DNA from: Lotus japonicus
Taxonomy: Eukaryota; Streptophyta; Magnoliopsida; Fabales; Fabaceae
Assembly: GCF_012489685.1 (NCBI RefSeq)
Contig: NC_080044.1
Span: 23,974,369 to 24,038,368, forward strand
Reading direction: 5' to 3'
DNA length: 64,000 nt
The notes under the pieces: model-generated
Seen by the model: the letters and a program-made list of their open reading frames with translations, nothing else
Told to the model about the DNA's origin: nothing
Databases searched by the model: none
Translations under genes and position numbers: made by a program
Shown here: piece by piece, positions 37,101 to 47,214 of the stretch
How positions within the stretch are numbered: position 1 is the stretch's first letter
How the letters are laid out: the number at the start of each line of letters is the position of its first letter

Positions 37101-38695
37101 TGCACCCAATAGTAGGATAAATCGTTCATTATCATAAAAATCTAACCTCTATACTCAATCGACAAACCAATGTCCATAAAGACTTCGCCACTATAGTTCT
37201 ACCAAAACCACTAAAGATAGTAAACAAATATTGCACCAAGGGCTCACTTGGTATTTACGAAAAAGGCCAAATATTTTATTCAACAAAGAAACAGTGACAA
37301 AACAGTGCAAGAACAGATGAGGAACAGATTCTAAACACGCGCAATACCTAATACTCATATGAGGGGAAAAAGCCTTACTGGGCCTACAAACCTGGAACAC
37401 CAGTAGTTCAATTCAAAAGAAGTTATCAATTAAAAAGGATTTGCACAAAAACACCCCAAAAGGGTCAAGAGATAAAACCCTTTAATCCATAATTGAAGAC
37501 AAATGAACATAATCAACAAGACCAAAGAGATTCTCAGATACTCTAATTCAAAAACTTCCTATCATTTATGAATTATGAAAAATCAGTAAATTCCAAGAAA
37601 AAATTGAATCTTCAACACCAAAAAAATTGTGGATAGGGAGTTGCATAAGAACATTGGAGCCTTTATGGTCATCTTTTCACAAGAGCAATCACATTAAGCT
37701 ATTCTAGAGCGCGAAAGAGCACAAGGATCCGGTACAAAGCATGGATTGCCATAATTTAGTTTATTAAACACGTGATAACCAGAAAGTCATAAACGTGATA
37801 ATTTACTCTCTACTGGGTAATGAAATACTGTGATATAATTCCACTAGGAATGCTGCTATCTCCTAACCTTCCATTTTTCCCATTTGACCTGCTTCTTCAC
37901 TTTCATTTTCTCAAATGTTGCAGTGGGGAAGACAGATAAAGACTGAGGAGGATGAGAACCGACTACCATTCTAACAAGATAGTAACAACCGTGTCTCCAA
38001 TATTAAGTCCACCACCCCAAGAAAACTATCAGAACACACCTACAGACTCCACTAACCACAACTCAAAGATCAATAGCTCCATGCTCACACACGCCCTCCA
38101 CTGAGAAAAACCTACATCACTCTTATAGTATGCACTCCCCTTATTCAAACAATGACATATGTCCCATAAATGGTAACATTTTCCCCTTTTCAATTTTAAA
38201 ACTGTGCAATGCAATTGTGAGAGAATTAGCATTTTCAGTACTAAAGGGGTACCCAAAATTTGCTCCAGCATCCCAAAATCCCAACATCCCACACTCTCAC
38301 TAAAAAATACACCTTTTTCAGTCAAAAGTCAAAACCTCTCTCACAGCAACATTTTTCATCATTATCACTTGCAAAACGCGAAACTAAGTGAATTCAAACG
38401 CTCACTTGTAACAAAAACCATCAAAGGAGTCATCCATTGACAACCAAAAAAAAATCACAATGAAACTTACTGGTTTCCTCACAACCGCACGCAATGTTGG
38501 GGACTTTCCAGCACTAACATCTTCACGACGCTGCTGCTGCTGCTGCTGCGGCACACAAGGAGCAAACACGGCAAACACGAGCCCCCGAGGACGCCATCCC
38601 GATGAAGATGACGACGAAGAAGCCGAGTCTCTGGACTGAGGCTGCTCTGCTTCACTACTACAACTACTACTACTACCAGTTCTGACCCCATCCAT
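16162..38695 (-). CDS. YAK1: YAK1 (DYRK-family) dual-specificity protein kinase
   Basis: Eighteen coding exons, all phases consistent: 38471-38695, 35238-35437, 34986-35139, 34775-34884, 34518-34587, 34343-34425, 34142-34223, 33999-34039, 33109-33231, 31357-31504, 31113-31227, 30893-30975, 30704-30778, 20639-20713, 18515-19311, 17524-17673, 16812-17104, 16162-16238. They total 2901 nt, 966 residues, close to the Arabidopsis protein (about 956). Residues 1-75 are Ser/Gln-rich. The kinase domain has the GQGTFGQV loop (150-157), K172, HCDLKPEN with D270, DFG at 292-294, and the DYRK-type [13 protein letters not shown] activation loop with Y306. The C-terminal half is a long Ser/Gly/Pro/Asn-rich region ending KDYARID. 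YAK1 kinases act in growth and stress signalling downstream of TOR; this is family knowledge. Intron 7 has a GC donor. Intron 13 (20714-30703) holds nested retrotransposons. The neighbouring conserved exons look intact, so I treat the gene as functional. Confidence 0.94.
20073..20255. mobile_element. MITE in YAK1 intron 14
   Basis: CCGGCTCGTCTAAAGTGAG at the left is mirrored by CTCACTTTAGAGGAGCC at the right. AAAGTAAGTCA and TGACTTACTTT form an inner pair. This makes a foldback of about 180 bp. The right arm carries an extra tandem CTCTAAAGTGACTCT. No coding sequence is present. Confidence 0.7.
21237..21477 (-). repeat. 3' LTR of the LARD-like element
   Basis: 241 bp, TGATAG...CTATCA. It matches 29210-29453 nearly throughout. 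Confidence 0.92.
21988..22262 (+). repeat. 5' LTR of copia element
   Basis: TATTAG...CAACA, 275 bp. A TATA box (CTATATAAACTG, about 22185-22196) lies about 75 bp from its 3' end. Confidence 0.95.
22263..22276 (+). promoter_or_regulatory. Primer-binding site of copia element
   Basis: TGGTATCAAGAGCT directly follows the LTR. It is close to the initiator tRNA-Met complement TGGTATCAGAGC but has an extra A. Confidence 0.85.
22332..27017 (+). pseudogene. Copia gag-pol polyprotein with one in-frame stop
   Basis: From the ATG at 22332 a single frame of 1562 codons runs to TGA at 27015-27017. It is broken only by TGA at 22761-22763 (codon 144, in gag). Features in order: gag; a CCHC knuckle [14 protein letters not shown] (about 23297-23340); protease DSGA (about 23733); the GAG-pre-integrase [11 protein letters not shown]; integrase with the D-D-E set ([21 protein letters not shown]); reverse transcriptase with YVDD (26046-26057); RNase H with CDADWG and STEAEYR. 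In integrase, TDNDTEF replaces the usual TDGGTEF or TDNGTEF. Everything after the stop looks open and conserved. The stop probably blocks full-length gag-pol, so this copy is probably dead or needs help. Confidence 0.93.
27031..27305 (+). repeat. 3' LTR of copia element
   Basis: Appears identical to 21988-22262 over 275 bp. An A-run-free end, CAACA, borders the CACTT duplication. Confidence 0.95.
29197..29208 (-). promoter_or_regulatory. Primer-binding site (initiator tRNA-Met)
   Basis: On the minus strand this reads TGGTATCAGAGC, one base inside the 5' LTR. It is the standard plant LTR-element primer site, and it fixes the element's orientation. Confidence 0.9.
29210..29453 (-). repeat. 5' LTR of the LARD-like element
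   Basis: 244 bp, with 3 extra nt near its inner end relative to the 3' LTR. CTATTTATA-like promoter sequence is not obvious on the element's strand. Confidence 0.92.
29815..30240 (+). pseudogene. Degenerate copia RNase H remnant
   Basis: Across shifting frames one reads a copia RNase [12 protein letters not shown], then [20 protein letters not shown], then a tail [18 protein letters not shown] (30142-30195). Several stops and frameshifts show it is old. It lies in YAK1 intron 13, outside the LARD-like element. The LTR-like sequence that follows (30240-30420) could be its 3' end. Confidence 0.75.
32215..32480 (+). pseudogene. Possible copia gag remnant
   Basis: The reading [18 protein letters not shown], then [19 protein letters not shown], resembles the zinc-knuckle end of a copia gag, with the histidine lost. 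It lies in YAK1 intron 9. The match is weak. Confidence 0.4.
35614..36416 (-). mobile_element. TRIM-like miniature LTR element
   Basis: Two related terminal repeats lie at 36314-36416 and 35614-35728. On the minus strand both start TGTTAAGAT, pass ACTAGAGA and CAATCCTCACCTTAC, and end CCCAAATTYTAAA. A tRNA-Met primer-binding site (TGGTATCAGAGCC, minus strand, 36301-36313) abuts the 5' repeat. At about 800 bp with 100-bp LTRs and no coding, it fits a TRIM. No target duplication was found. It lies in YAK1 intron 1, in the same orientation as the gene. Confidence 0.72.
36640..37060 (+). pseudogene. Degenerate copia RNase H remnant
   Basis: A broken frame reads [20 protein letters not shown], then SYCIFIGG, and later a [15 protein letters not shown] segment in another frame. 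These are degenerate forms of the copia RNase H motifs. It lies in YAK1 intron 1. Confidence 0.6.
38527..38548 (-). repeat. Coding (CAG)n run in YAK1 exon 1
   Basis: Six consecutive Gln codons, mostly CAG, follow CVP in the N-terminal low-complexity region. It is prone to length variation. Confidence 0.85.
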
Positions 38696-39590
38696 GACCC
38701 AGCAGCGAAACCCAAAAGAGAAAGAGCAGCCACAACCTCAAATTTCAAACCCTTTTCTCCAATTTCACTTTCATTCCAATTCTTCTTCTTCCTCTTCTCA
38801 TTCACACAACCATCATCACACAACCCTCATCACACACAACAACAACAACAACAATCAAAACAAAAACACCACAGAAGAAAAATCAAGGGCTAACCCCACC
38901 TGCACCTGCACCTGGTTGCTATGCTACAATTCGAGAAACCCACCAACGGATTTTAACCCCATCGTGAACAAGAATCTCCAGAATCATCGTACGGTCAGAA
39001 GAACCACAAGATCCATTGATGGCTGGAGATTGATGATGGTGATGGTGATGGTGATGGAGATTGGTGACCGGTGGTGAATTTCTCTCTTGTTGGGTTGAAT
39101 CGGAAAGATGAAATTGACAAGGTAGAAAATGGATCGAAAGTGATGTTGTGTTGTTTTTTCGGTTTTGTGTTTTGGGTTTATCTGTATGTATCAGGAGTGG
39201 GAGTAGATTTTCATTAATTTACTATCGTTGGTGTTTTGTTTTGTTTTGCTTGGAAACAAAGGGAGACAAAGGAGAGTGTGTGTGTGTGTGTGTGTGTTTG
39301 TGAGATGGGTTGTGTTGTGTTGTGTTTGATGGTCTTGGAGACAGGCAAGCAAAGGCACCAACAAGCTATATTGCTTAGGACTTTGGTCCAAGGAGAGAAA
39401 TTGATGAGAAAAATTGTGTGGCCTTTTAAGTATTTTCATAAAACTATAATTTAAAATCTCTCCTCATTTATCTCTTGGGAGTTGAGATATTGTCACTTCC
39501 ACCAACAGAACTCCCACTATTTTACACTAACAAATTCCTAAAATATTTTCTGTCTTCGTTGATTATTGAGTTCTAAAAACTCGTAACACC
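38696..39590 (-). promoter_or_regulatory. YAK1 5' UTR and promoter region
   Basis: Upstream of the YAK1 ATG the minus strand holds pyrimidine-rich, CAT/ACC-repeat leader sequence. A (GGTGAT)n run lies at 39030-39060 and a (TG)n microsatellite at 39276-39300 (plus-strand motifs). The segment at about 39296-39470, including TTTAAAATCTCTCCTCATTT, recurs at 40905-41070 and 61095-61225. No TATA position is asserted. ORFs here are chance ORFs. Confidence 0.5.
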
Positions 39591-39599
39591 TTTAGGATT

Positions 39600-40080
39600 T
39601 ACGCGTACCGGGATTTAAAACTCGGTATGCTATAAGACACATTAGCTTCCGAGTTCTTATTTTCGGTACAATTTTTGAAAAGATTTACTTGGAAAACTTA
39701 AGTTCTCAGAATACACTCTTAGTGTTAACAGACTTTTAAGAATCCGGTAGTACACACTAACATTGTAGGGTTTTAAATCCTAATAGCGTGTTTGTGTTGT
39801 GTTTATACATTCTGGGTACCTAAGTTCCTAAACCAACAACTCAAACAATATTGGGAATTGTAAGACCTGGTATTTTATTTTTCCGAATCTCCTACGTACC
39901 GGAATTTCGAATCCCTGGTAAATGACTAAAACCACACATCGCGGGTTTTAGAACCTAGCAATGTGCTTATAACATACTGGGATTTAGAACCCAGTATGTA
40001 AACATGTGCACATGATAACTGAGAAAAAACTAATAGACAAATTACTGACACACCGGATTTTAGAACCAAATAGTGTGAAA
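39600..40080 (+). repeat. Array of degenerate palindromes, copy A
   Basis: About eleven units of 20-27 bp, spaced 25-60 bp, follow the pattern GGGNTTTARAACCYRGTA with a following ATGTG. Examples: CCGGGATTTAAAACTCGGTA (39608), CGGGTTTTAGAACCTAGCAA (39941), CTGGGATTTAGAACCCAGTA (39977), CCGGATTTTAGAACC (40053). Several are inverted-repeat hairpins. I know no family with this pattern. Confidence 0.7.
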
Positions 40081-40493
40081 ATCATGACAGTAACCTTGTT
40101 TCACAGCAACCTTGTTCAAAAATACAAAGTGCTTCAAATGTGCTTAAATTACAATGCAACTCAAAAATCAAATTAGAACAATGAGATTGTCAAATATAAA
40201 ATTATAGTTGCTCAATCATTTAAAATTTCTACCTAATGACATATGACATGAATATACAGTCTATAAATTAAATCTCACTCCTCTCACACCCTTAAAGTCT
40301 CAAATTCCTTTCTGAATTGGCTTCCATAATCAAATATGGTGATTACAACAACAAAGTCATTTTATTTCACTACAATTCAGACCCAATAACTAAGGCATCA
40401 CGAGATGCAAATATTTGTATCAACAAAAAAATTCAATTTACCTCCATAAATACAGTAGACACTACAACTACAGTATTGAAACAAAATATTTAC

Positions 40494-41013
40494 CAGAGTA
40501 GACACAATATCATCTATGCAATCTGCATTTACAAAAGGAGGTTCGGAATTGGAGTGATCATCTTCATGGCTTGTGTGTTCATCATTTGGAAGCATTTTTA
40601 CTTCCTCAGACCTAACAAAATCCATATTGAACAATGCATATCAAAGAGAAAGGGTTAGGGTTTGCTTTCTACTGTTAGAAATTAAATGTCGAAATAATAA
40701 ATTAACTTACAGAGAAATCAAAACCCCAGTCAAATGTAGATCTGTTCTGCCAAGCTTGCATGAGAACTTCTTCGACGAGGATAGCAGAAGTGGCGGAAGA
40801 TGGTAAGAAGTGATGGTGAGAAAACAAATAGTGGGGAATGATGGTGAGGAGAAATGATGGTGAGGGAAAATGGAGAAGAAAAACTATGCAGGGAGACAAA
40901 GGGGGTGTGCGATGCCAAATGGGTTGTATTGGGTGTTTGATGGTCTCGAAGACCAGCACAGCACGCCACGTCGATGTGATCCCAGTTTGGCCCAATGAGA
41001 AATGAGGAAACAC
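40494..41013 (-). pseudogene. Unrecognised gene fragment, copy A
   Basis: The minus strand has an ORF ending VLMQAWQNRSTFDWGFDF, followed by a donor-like TCT|GTAAGT (40711). After a ~100-bp AT-rich gap comes an acceptor-like TTGTTAG|GTCTGAGG (40611), then a frame reading EEVKMLPNDEHTSHEDD and ADCIDDIVSTL, before a donor-like CTG|GTAAAT (40494). The residue content looks like real, once-coding exons. The phases of the two pieces do not agree at these sites, so it is probably a broken copy. I do not recognise the protein. Confidence 0.45.
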
Positions 41014-41504
41014 GTGGGGTCTTTTGAGTATTTTCCAGTAATAAAAATATATAAATTAAAATCTCTCCTCATTTAATTTTATATATATAGTTTATTATTA
41101 TATTATATCATATTATATAATATTTTATTATTATTTATGCGTACAATATATTATATATATGGGAACGGCCACGTCAGACAACAGTTTTATGAGTATGATC
41201 TTCATACACTAGCAATGTAAAACAATTTATGATAATTATTGATCATGTTAGGACACATACTAGTTTGTGTTAGGTAATGGGTAAATGTGCGTGGGTCGGG
41301 TCAGCCCATCAAGCTTAGCACTAAAAATTATTAAAATTTTATTATTATTTATCAATGTCATAAAAAATGTAATATGATTAAAATAGTAAGATTTAGATCT
41401 TGATGATGATGACAAATATGATGATGGTGGTGATGGAAAAGTTGGTGTACCTTCTTCTAAGATAACATCTAATGTTTTGAATTATTGTTCAAAAAAAAAA
41501 TTTA

Positions 41505-42580
41505 ATGTTTTTTTTTAGAACAAATGGATTATATTGATAAAAGAGAAAAATCATAAGAACAATACTCTCATGTAGGATGATAGAAAGAAAAATCAAGAAA
41601 CTACATTCATCCCCCGCCCAAACGAACAAAGCAATAAGTTTTGCCAAACCAGACTATTTTGGTGAAAAAGACAGCTTATGCAGAGCCACATTAAAACCCC
41701 CTTAGGAAAAACCTAGTGGGAAAAATCCCAAAAGGAAAAAATAGTACTCACACAAAATCTAACTCCAAAAGTAGTCACTAAACAAACCTATGGACTCTTA
41801 CCATACCATGACCTTCATTAGCAAAAATCTAGACCAAACCCAAAAAAGGACTAACCAATCTGCTGCACAATATATTCCTATGACAGTAATCCCTTTCCAA
41901 GTCTTCTTTACCACCCGTGGACCATGCCTCACAGCCAAAAGATATTTCATGACCCTGTCAATTATGATTGCACTAAATGCCAAGACATCTCAAAATGCCA
42001 ATCTACCTATAATGCCAATCTACCCATCTCAAAAACCCACCAAAGCATAGCTTCACCAAAGCTTTAGAATACCAGAACTGTAAGTGCCCCATGGTAGAAT
42101 GATTTCCATGATGGTTTCAGATCATGACATAATTACCATGACCTCCTATAGCAATTGAGTGAAACACGTCTCTAGCCTTTAAGAATTTATCAAATCAAGC
42201 ACTCCAACCACCATGCTACTTGAATCCACAACACCTCTTTACCTACTTCTTGGCATACCAGACAGCTTCTCAACCACAACAAAGATCTCCTAGCCAATCT
42301 ACCCATCTCAAAAACCCACCAGCAAAGCTTCACCAAAGATTTAGAATACCAGAACTGTAAGTGCCCCATGGTAGAATGATTTTCATGGTGGTTTCAGATC
42401 ATGACATAATTACCATGACCTCCTATAGCAATTTAGTGAAACACGTCTCTGGCCTTTAAGAAATTATCAAATCAAGCACTCCAACCACCATGCTACTTGA
42501 ATTCACAGCACCTCTTTACCTACTTCTTGGCATACCAGACAACTTCTCAACCACAACACAGATCTCCTAGCGTGTGTCAA
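41505..42580 (-). mobile_element. Degenerate LINE 3' segment with internal duplication
   Basis: It begins on the plus strand with a T run (41509-41516), then AGAACAAATGGATTATATTG, the reverse complement of a LINE-type 3' end. It ends near 42577, where sequence homologous to copy C resumes (TTTTGAATT...AATCACTTTG). No coding domain is recognisable. Confidence 0.6.
42017..42577 (+). repeat. ~277-bp tandem duplication
   Basis: Two near-identical units begin CCAATCTACCCATCTCAAAA at 42017 and 42294. They share CCATGGTAGAATGATTT and the closing AGATCTCCTAGC, with scattered point differences. Confidence 0.88.
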
Positions 42581-42914
42581 AAAAAATTAATCTTTTGAAT
42601 TATAATGTGATAAATGGATCACTTTGAGACTTTGGTTTAATTATCCTTGGGTATAGGACAATATTGTTTGCATTTTTGTGCCGTTATGTTGTCTAAAAAA
42701 ACATTTAAGATAAATTGTGGTTGTGTATTTAAGAATAAATTTAAGTTTAATGCGGCAGCGTAACTTGTACTATTGTGAGACTCGTTATTTGTAAGGTTTT
42801 GACATAATGGAATATAGATAGAGTTGATATTCATTGTTGAGTAATTGTTCTTAAGTTGTGAATTTACAACTCATGAGTTCTAATGATTGTTTATTGTTTT
42901 TTTTTATTTTAGTC

Positions 42915-45250
42915 TTTTTTTTTAGAGAGCAAAAGAATTTATTGACAGACAAAAGCAAAGTACAACCCCCAGAAGGAAGGGACAAGGCGAAGGAACCAAA
43001 AGAAAGGACATGCCACAAAATACAACCACCAAACGAAACCAACAGAAAAACACTAGATACCCCAAAAGCCAAGATACTCCAAAAACTAAATACAAAACTT
43101 AATAGATATGGAGAAGTGATAGAAAGAATTAGTGATGGACAAAAGGACAATGAGTACTAATTAGAGCTTTTGAGTGCAGATATAACTCTGAAGTAACACG
43201 CCAAGACAATGCAAGAACGCTACAAACCCACACGCCCATACAGAAGTCCAAGATATCAATTCTTTGTCTAGATTGGAATCTTTACGAAAACAAGGGAAAG
43301 TTCAGTTAAGAAAGAGAAAAAATGGATATCCAAGAGTTTTATAAAACTCTCTTGATGGAAAAAAAATGTGAATGTGTCGATATCAATGGTGACTCATTAT
43401 TTCGATGAATAATTTTTTCGGACAGAAGAAGATTATATCCCTAAGGTAATCCGCTAGATCATGAATGATGTCTTCCTCATTGCCAAGGAATTCCAAACCC
43501 GCGCGTTGCCTCATAAGCCAAACCTTCTTTGCACGCGTAAAATACGGGCCAAAAGGAGAGGGAGGACCTCCCCCCAGAGGACCACACTCGGCAACCTCGC
43601 AAACAACCTTCTTAGGACGACCTTTGGGTCTACGAGGAGTCCCCTCCGAATCCCGCTTCGTCGCAAGCTTCTTTCTTCGTCTACCTCAAGGCCGAGGCCT
43701 CAGAGGAGAAAACTCAAGAAAAGGGTCCCCAGAACAAAAATCTTCAAGAGATGACTCTGCCAAAACCTCCTCCTCCACAATAGCAGCAAAGCAAGATCCC
43801 TCCTCATACCTAGATGGAAAACCTGATGGAAGAGGGGGGCATAGGGCGAACATCTTCAATTTGAAATGGATATGCAGAACCCACCACCACCATCTCCGAG
43901 ACAAGTCCACAATCGGGAGGAAGAGGATGGAGAGGTGGCGACGAATAGGAGCCTCAAAAGGAGAAGCGGAAGAGATCAAAGCCTGTGAGCTAGGAGAAGG
44001 CAACTCCTCGAGGGGTCTTGAGTCAGCGACATGAAAGAGCGAATCTGTGAACGAACAAGCCGAACTAGACAAAGACGGGATCTGAACTGTACAGAAAGGA
44101 GATGAGAAACTGCTGATCAAATTAGAAAAAAAAAAAGAATATTTGTTGCCCAACATAATCACCAACCCACGACCAAAAATTGTGCATACAACCAAGAGGA
44201 ATATTAAATAATATATTAACATTAACTTCCCCTTTATTGAAAACCAACAAATTACTGTTCCCAACCTCATCCAGATGCATGATTTTAGGAGAAAAAACAA
44301 CTCCATCATTACGTGTGATTAAATAAATACTCTTCCCTTCAGTTTCTCACTCCAGAACCTTTCCAACTCCCTCCCTGAGAACTGAACCGTCTTTTATCTG
44401 CCAAATGGTCATCATAGCTCATTAATGAAGAGAGACAAAATATCCTCACACCCGATGCTTGCACCCATTCGTTCCTAAACACCTGCAGCGTTTCAGCTTC
44501 AACAGCAGGAGAAGGAGAAGTAACAGACGCTGACTCCCTTTCCTGGCCAGACCAGACAACCAACTCTAGAAAAAGCAAGATGTCATGTGCTCGAACAGCC
44601 TCCCAACCAACCCTAAAATATTTTTCTAGTTTCACTAATAGAAAAGCTCCGCCTAGCCTAACCCCATCCAGATGCTTCATTGCACTGATGGTGTTTTCCT
44701 TGAGGGAAAAACGAACAAAACCGAACCTAAACTTTCTTCCATGCTTCTTCTTACGCTGAAGAAAAACATTGGACATTTTCCCATGCTGCTGGAAAAGGTC
44801 CCTCACCTGGAAGTATCCCACGGAGTCTGCAATCCCATCAATAAACAAGGTGTAGCAAGGCCGGGAAATATCACCAGCTCCCCAGACCTTCCTACGCGAT
44901 CCATCCACATGCTCCCCATCTTCACCCTCCTCCTCGTCAGCATTCGAAAGGCTTTCGCAGACCGCAATGGCACCCGAACAACCTTTGGACGCTTGGGATG
45001 AAGAAGCCCTAGCAAAGAACAACTTCATTGCTTTTTCCTTAACTTGTGTGTGTTTGTTAACCGATGGATTTTGCTAAAATTTTGATTTGTTGTTCACAAC
45101 ACATAAACTTCAATCTGACTGGTAGGATTATCAATAAAATATCTATGCAGGAAGAACAAGTTCACACAAGAAGCTGCGACATCACTTCAGTGAATCTACA
45201 ACCCTAAATAAAATGAAAAATATCACGAAAATCTGAAAGCAACAGTTTAG
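42915..45250 (-). mobile_element. ORF1-only LINE-like element, copy 1
   Basis: The 3' end is a T run on the plus strand (42915-42923), i.e. a poly(A) tail on the minus strand. It is preceded by a TTCTTTTGCTCTCT-type end like that at 62716. One ORF (43440-45028) fills the body, and the 3' UTR follows directly with no reverse transcriptase ORF. The 5' boundary near 45250 is where segmental-duplication sequence resumes. It is inserted within copy A. Confidence 0.7.
43440..45028 (-). pseudogene. LINE ORF1-like protein: RRM plus AT-hook motifs, disrupted
   Basis: ATG at 45028. An RRM follows a Glu/Asp-rich leader at residues of about 58-135, with RNP2-like YTLFIDGI and RNP1-like RKFRFGFVRF. A frame change lies between 44339 and 44309. 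The second part ends in a basic region with AT-hook-like cores (RRPKGRPKK, near 43620). TGA at 43686-43688 sits where copy 2 has Arg in RPRPRGRPRK. A conserved C-terminus follows: YFTRAKKVWLMRQRAGLEF, then NEEDIIHDLADYL. An RRM in ORF1 is known for the BNR-type sub-clade of plant L1 elements. Nucleic-acid binding is the likely role. An alternative is a family of retrocopies of a host RRM gene. Confidence 0.68.
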
Positions 45251-45345
45251 AAATAAGACTTTTTTCAAATTTGTGACTTATTTATTATATTTTTAAATGT
45301 TTTTTAATTATTTTATTTTTTATGGGCAACCGACACAAATTATGT

Positions 45346-45519
<174 letters not shown>

Positions 45520-46129
45520 GACCAACCTTATTAAACAACACTTTTATATGTATAAATTTCATGTTAATGTAAAATTATTTTACACTAACACTTAATTATA
45601 TAACGTAAGTGGTAATTTACAACTTGTTATTTGTGATGACTATTAATTTTGAACATTTTTAAAGTTGTGAATAATATTTTTCATTTTTAAATTTTTTTCT
45701 AATTATTTGATTTTTTATGGTGGGCCCACCCAGATATAAGTTAGACTGGGAATTCCAACCCAAATATCAAAGTGGGCTAGCCAACCCAACCAAGTTTTTT
45801 ATAGGTTAAGAGGCCCACTTGGCCATTCCTTGGTATGTAGTACCAATAAATTCTCATGGGGTGAGCTTTTCCTATTGTAACTCTACCCGGATCGAGCAAG
45901 ATTGTCTCATAGAAAAAAATAAAAAAATAATATTTTTTCAATTGGAGAAGAGACATAAATAGATGAAAATAAGCTACTTGATGCATGAATATTAAATTAA
46001 AGATTCTATACTCTTGAGTTTTAAATGATAGAATGAATATTTCGCTATAAACCTTGATAACGTGTATTGGAGCTTTAGTCAATCCCATATTAAATGTGTT
46101 ACTAACTTGGGTTGGCACTACTGTCACTC

Positions 46130-46609
46130 TCACGTCCCCAAATGTCGAAGGCTCGAATCCTCCTGCCTCAACTAAAATTCAAGTTGTTGGGCAACCCTTC
46201 TCAGAGAGTTCCCCTAACACTTCTACCTAGGATTATGCTTTTTCTAGTCTCCCAATCATGTCATTGGCGCCCTGTCTGCTAGTGAGGAGATGCTTTCTCT
46301 TTGTTCTAAAATTTTTGTAACCAATATTTTTTTATCAAGTGCGTTAATTTCTTTTAAAACCGAACAATTTATTTCGCTTTGACATGTGCACGAATGATGG
46401 AACTTCGAAGCTGAAAAATAAGCTGGCAAGATTTTAATTTTATTGAAGTAATTGTATTTTTAAGAATCAAGAGGAGCCCTCAATATGTGTCTCTGCCCTT
46501 CCTCTAAGAAGTAATAGGGTCCAAATTTGGTACAGGTATTGATGTGTACAACAACACAGACAATAGAAGAAGATGATGACTTGAAGACTTTGTCTTACAT
46601 ATCTTAATA
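46130..46609. other. Intergenic, no feature recognised
   Basis: AT-rich sequence right of copy A. No gene or element was identified. Confidence 0.4.
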
Positions 46610-47086
46610 CAGTAGAAACTCTTTAAATTAATAATGTCAGGACCGGAGAAATTTATTGATTTAGAGAGTTATTAATTTATCGATAAATTACTAATTATTA
46701 ATTTAAAGAGTTTTTAAGTAATTATACTGTACATACCAAACAAAAAGACAACTTTATGATACAATACAAAAAATACAACACCTGAGCTATTGGATGCAAT
46801 AAGAAAAGTTAGAGATGAGCTCCAAATAGACTTGAACTTTAAAGGAAAACAGACAACTATTGAATCATATTTCAATAGAGTGTAATATTTTTTTTTAGTT
46901 TCTATGAATTATTAATTTATGATTTTCTTGAGACCGAAAATTATAAAGGGATCTCCCGAAAAATTATTATCTTGTTATTTTATAGAGTTTTTCAATTTTT
47001 TACATTGGCCCAAGTCGGGACCGGACAAATTTATTATTTTAGAGAGTTTATTAATTTACCGAGTATTAATTAAAGAGTTTCTACTG
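46610..47086 (+). mobile_element. Pogo-type MITE (Lemi/Emigrant-like) keeping a transposase tail
   Basis: Terminal inverted repeats are CAGTAGAAACTCTTTAAATT at the left, and AATTAAAGAGTTTCTACTG at the right. These are very close to the CAGTARAACCTCTATAAATT ends of Emigrant/Lemi pogo elements. TA precedes the left end (46608-46609); the right flank is CA. At about 46780-46884 an open frame reads LLDAIRKVRDELQIDLNF, then KGKQTTIESYF, ending in TAA. This resembles the C-terminal tail of pogo/Tigger-type transposases. The element is 477 bp and internally deleted. Confidence 0.75.
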
Positions 47087-47214
47087 CAGTTTTCTATTTC
47101 TTATTTTCGTTTATGAGTTGAATAAGAATGAGTAACTTACATAGTTTTACTCTTGATTAAAAAGTTTTTAGGAATTATATTATATTATATATAGGTGCTA
47201 GCGATGACAAAGCG

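Noticed and set aside
38694..39077. Plus-strand Asn/His/Ser-rich ORF upstream of YAK1
   Set aside because: It is read from low-complexity 5' UTR sequence of YAK1 on the opposite strand.
39600..40080. CRISPR-like array
   Set aside because: Units are degenerate, spacers irregular, and the genome is plant; no cas genes exist.
44672..45001. Plus-strand 109-codon ORF
   Set aside because: It is the shadow of the RRM-encoding frame on the minus strand.
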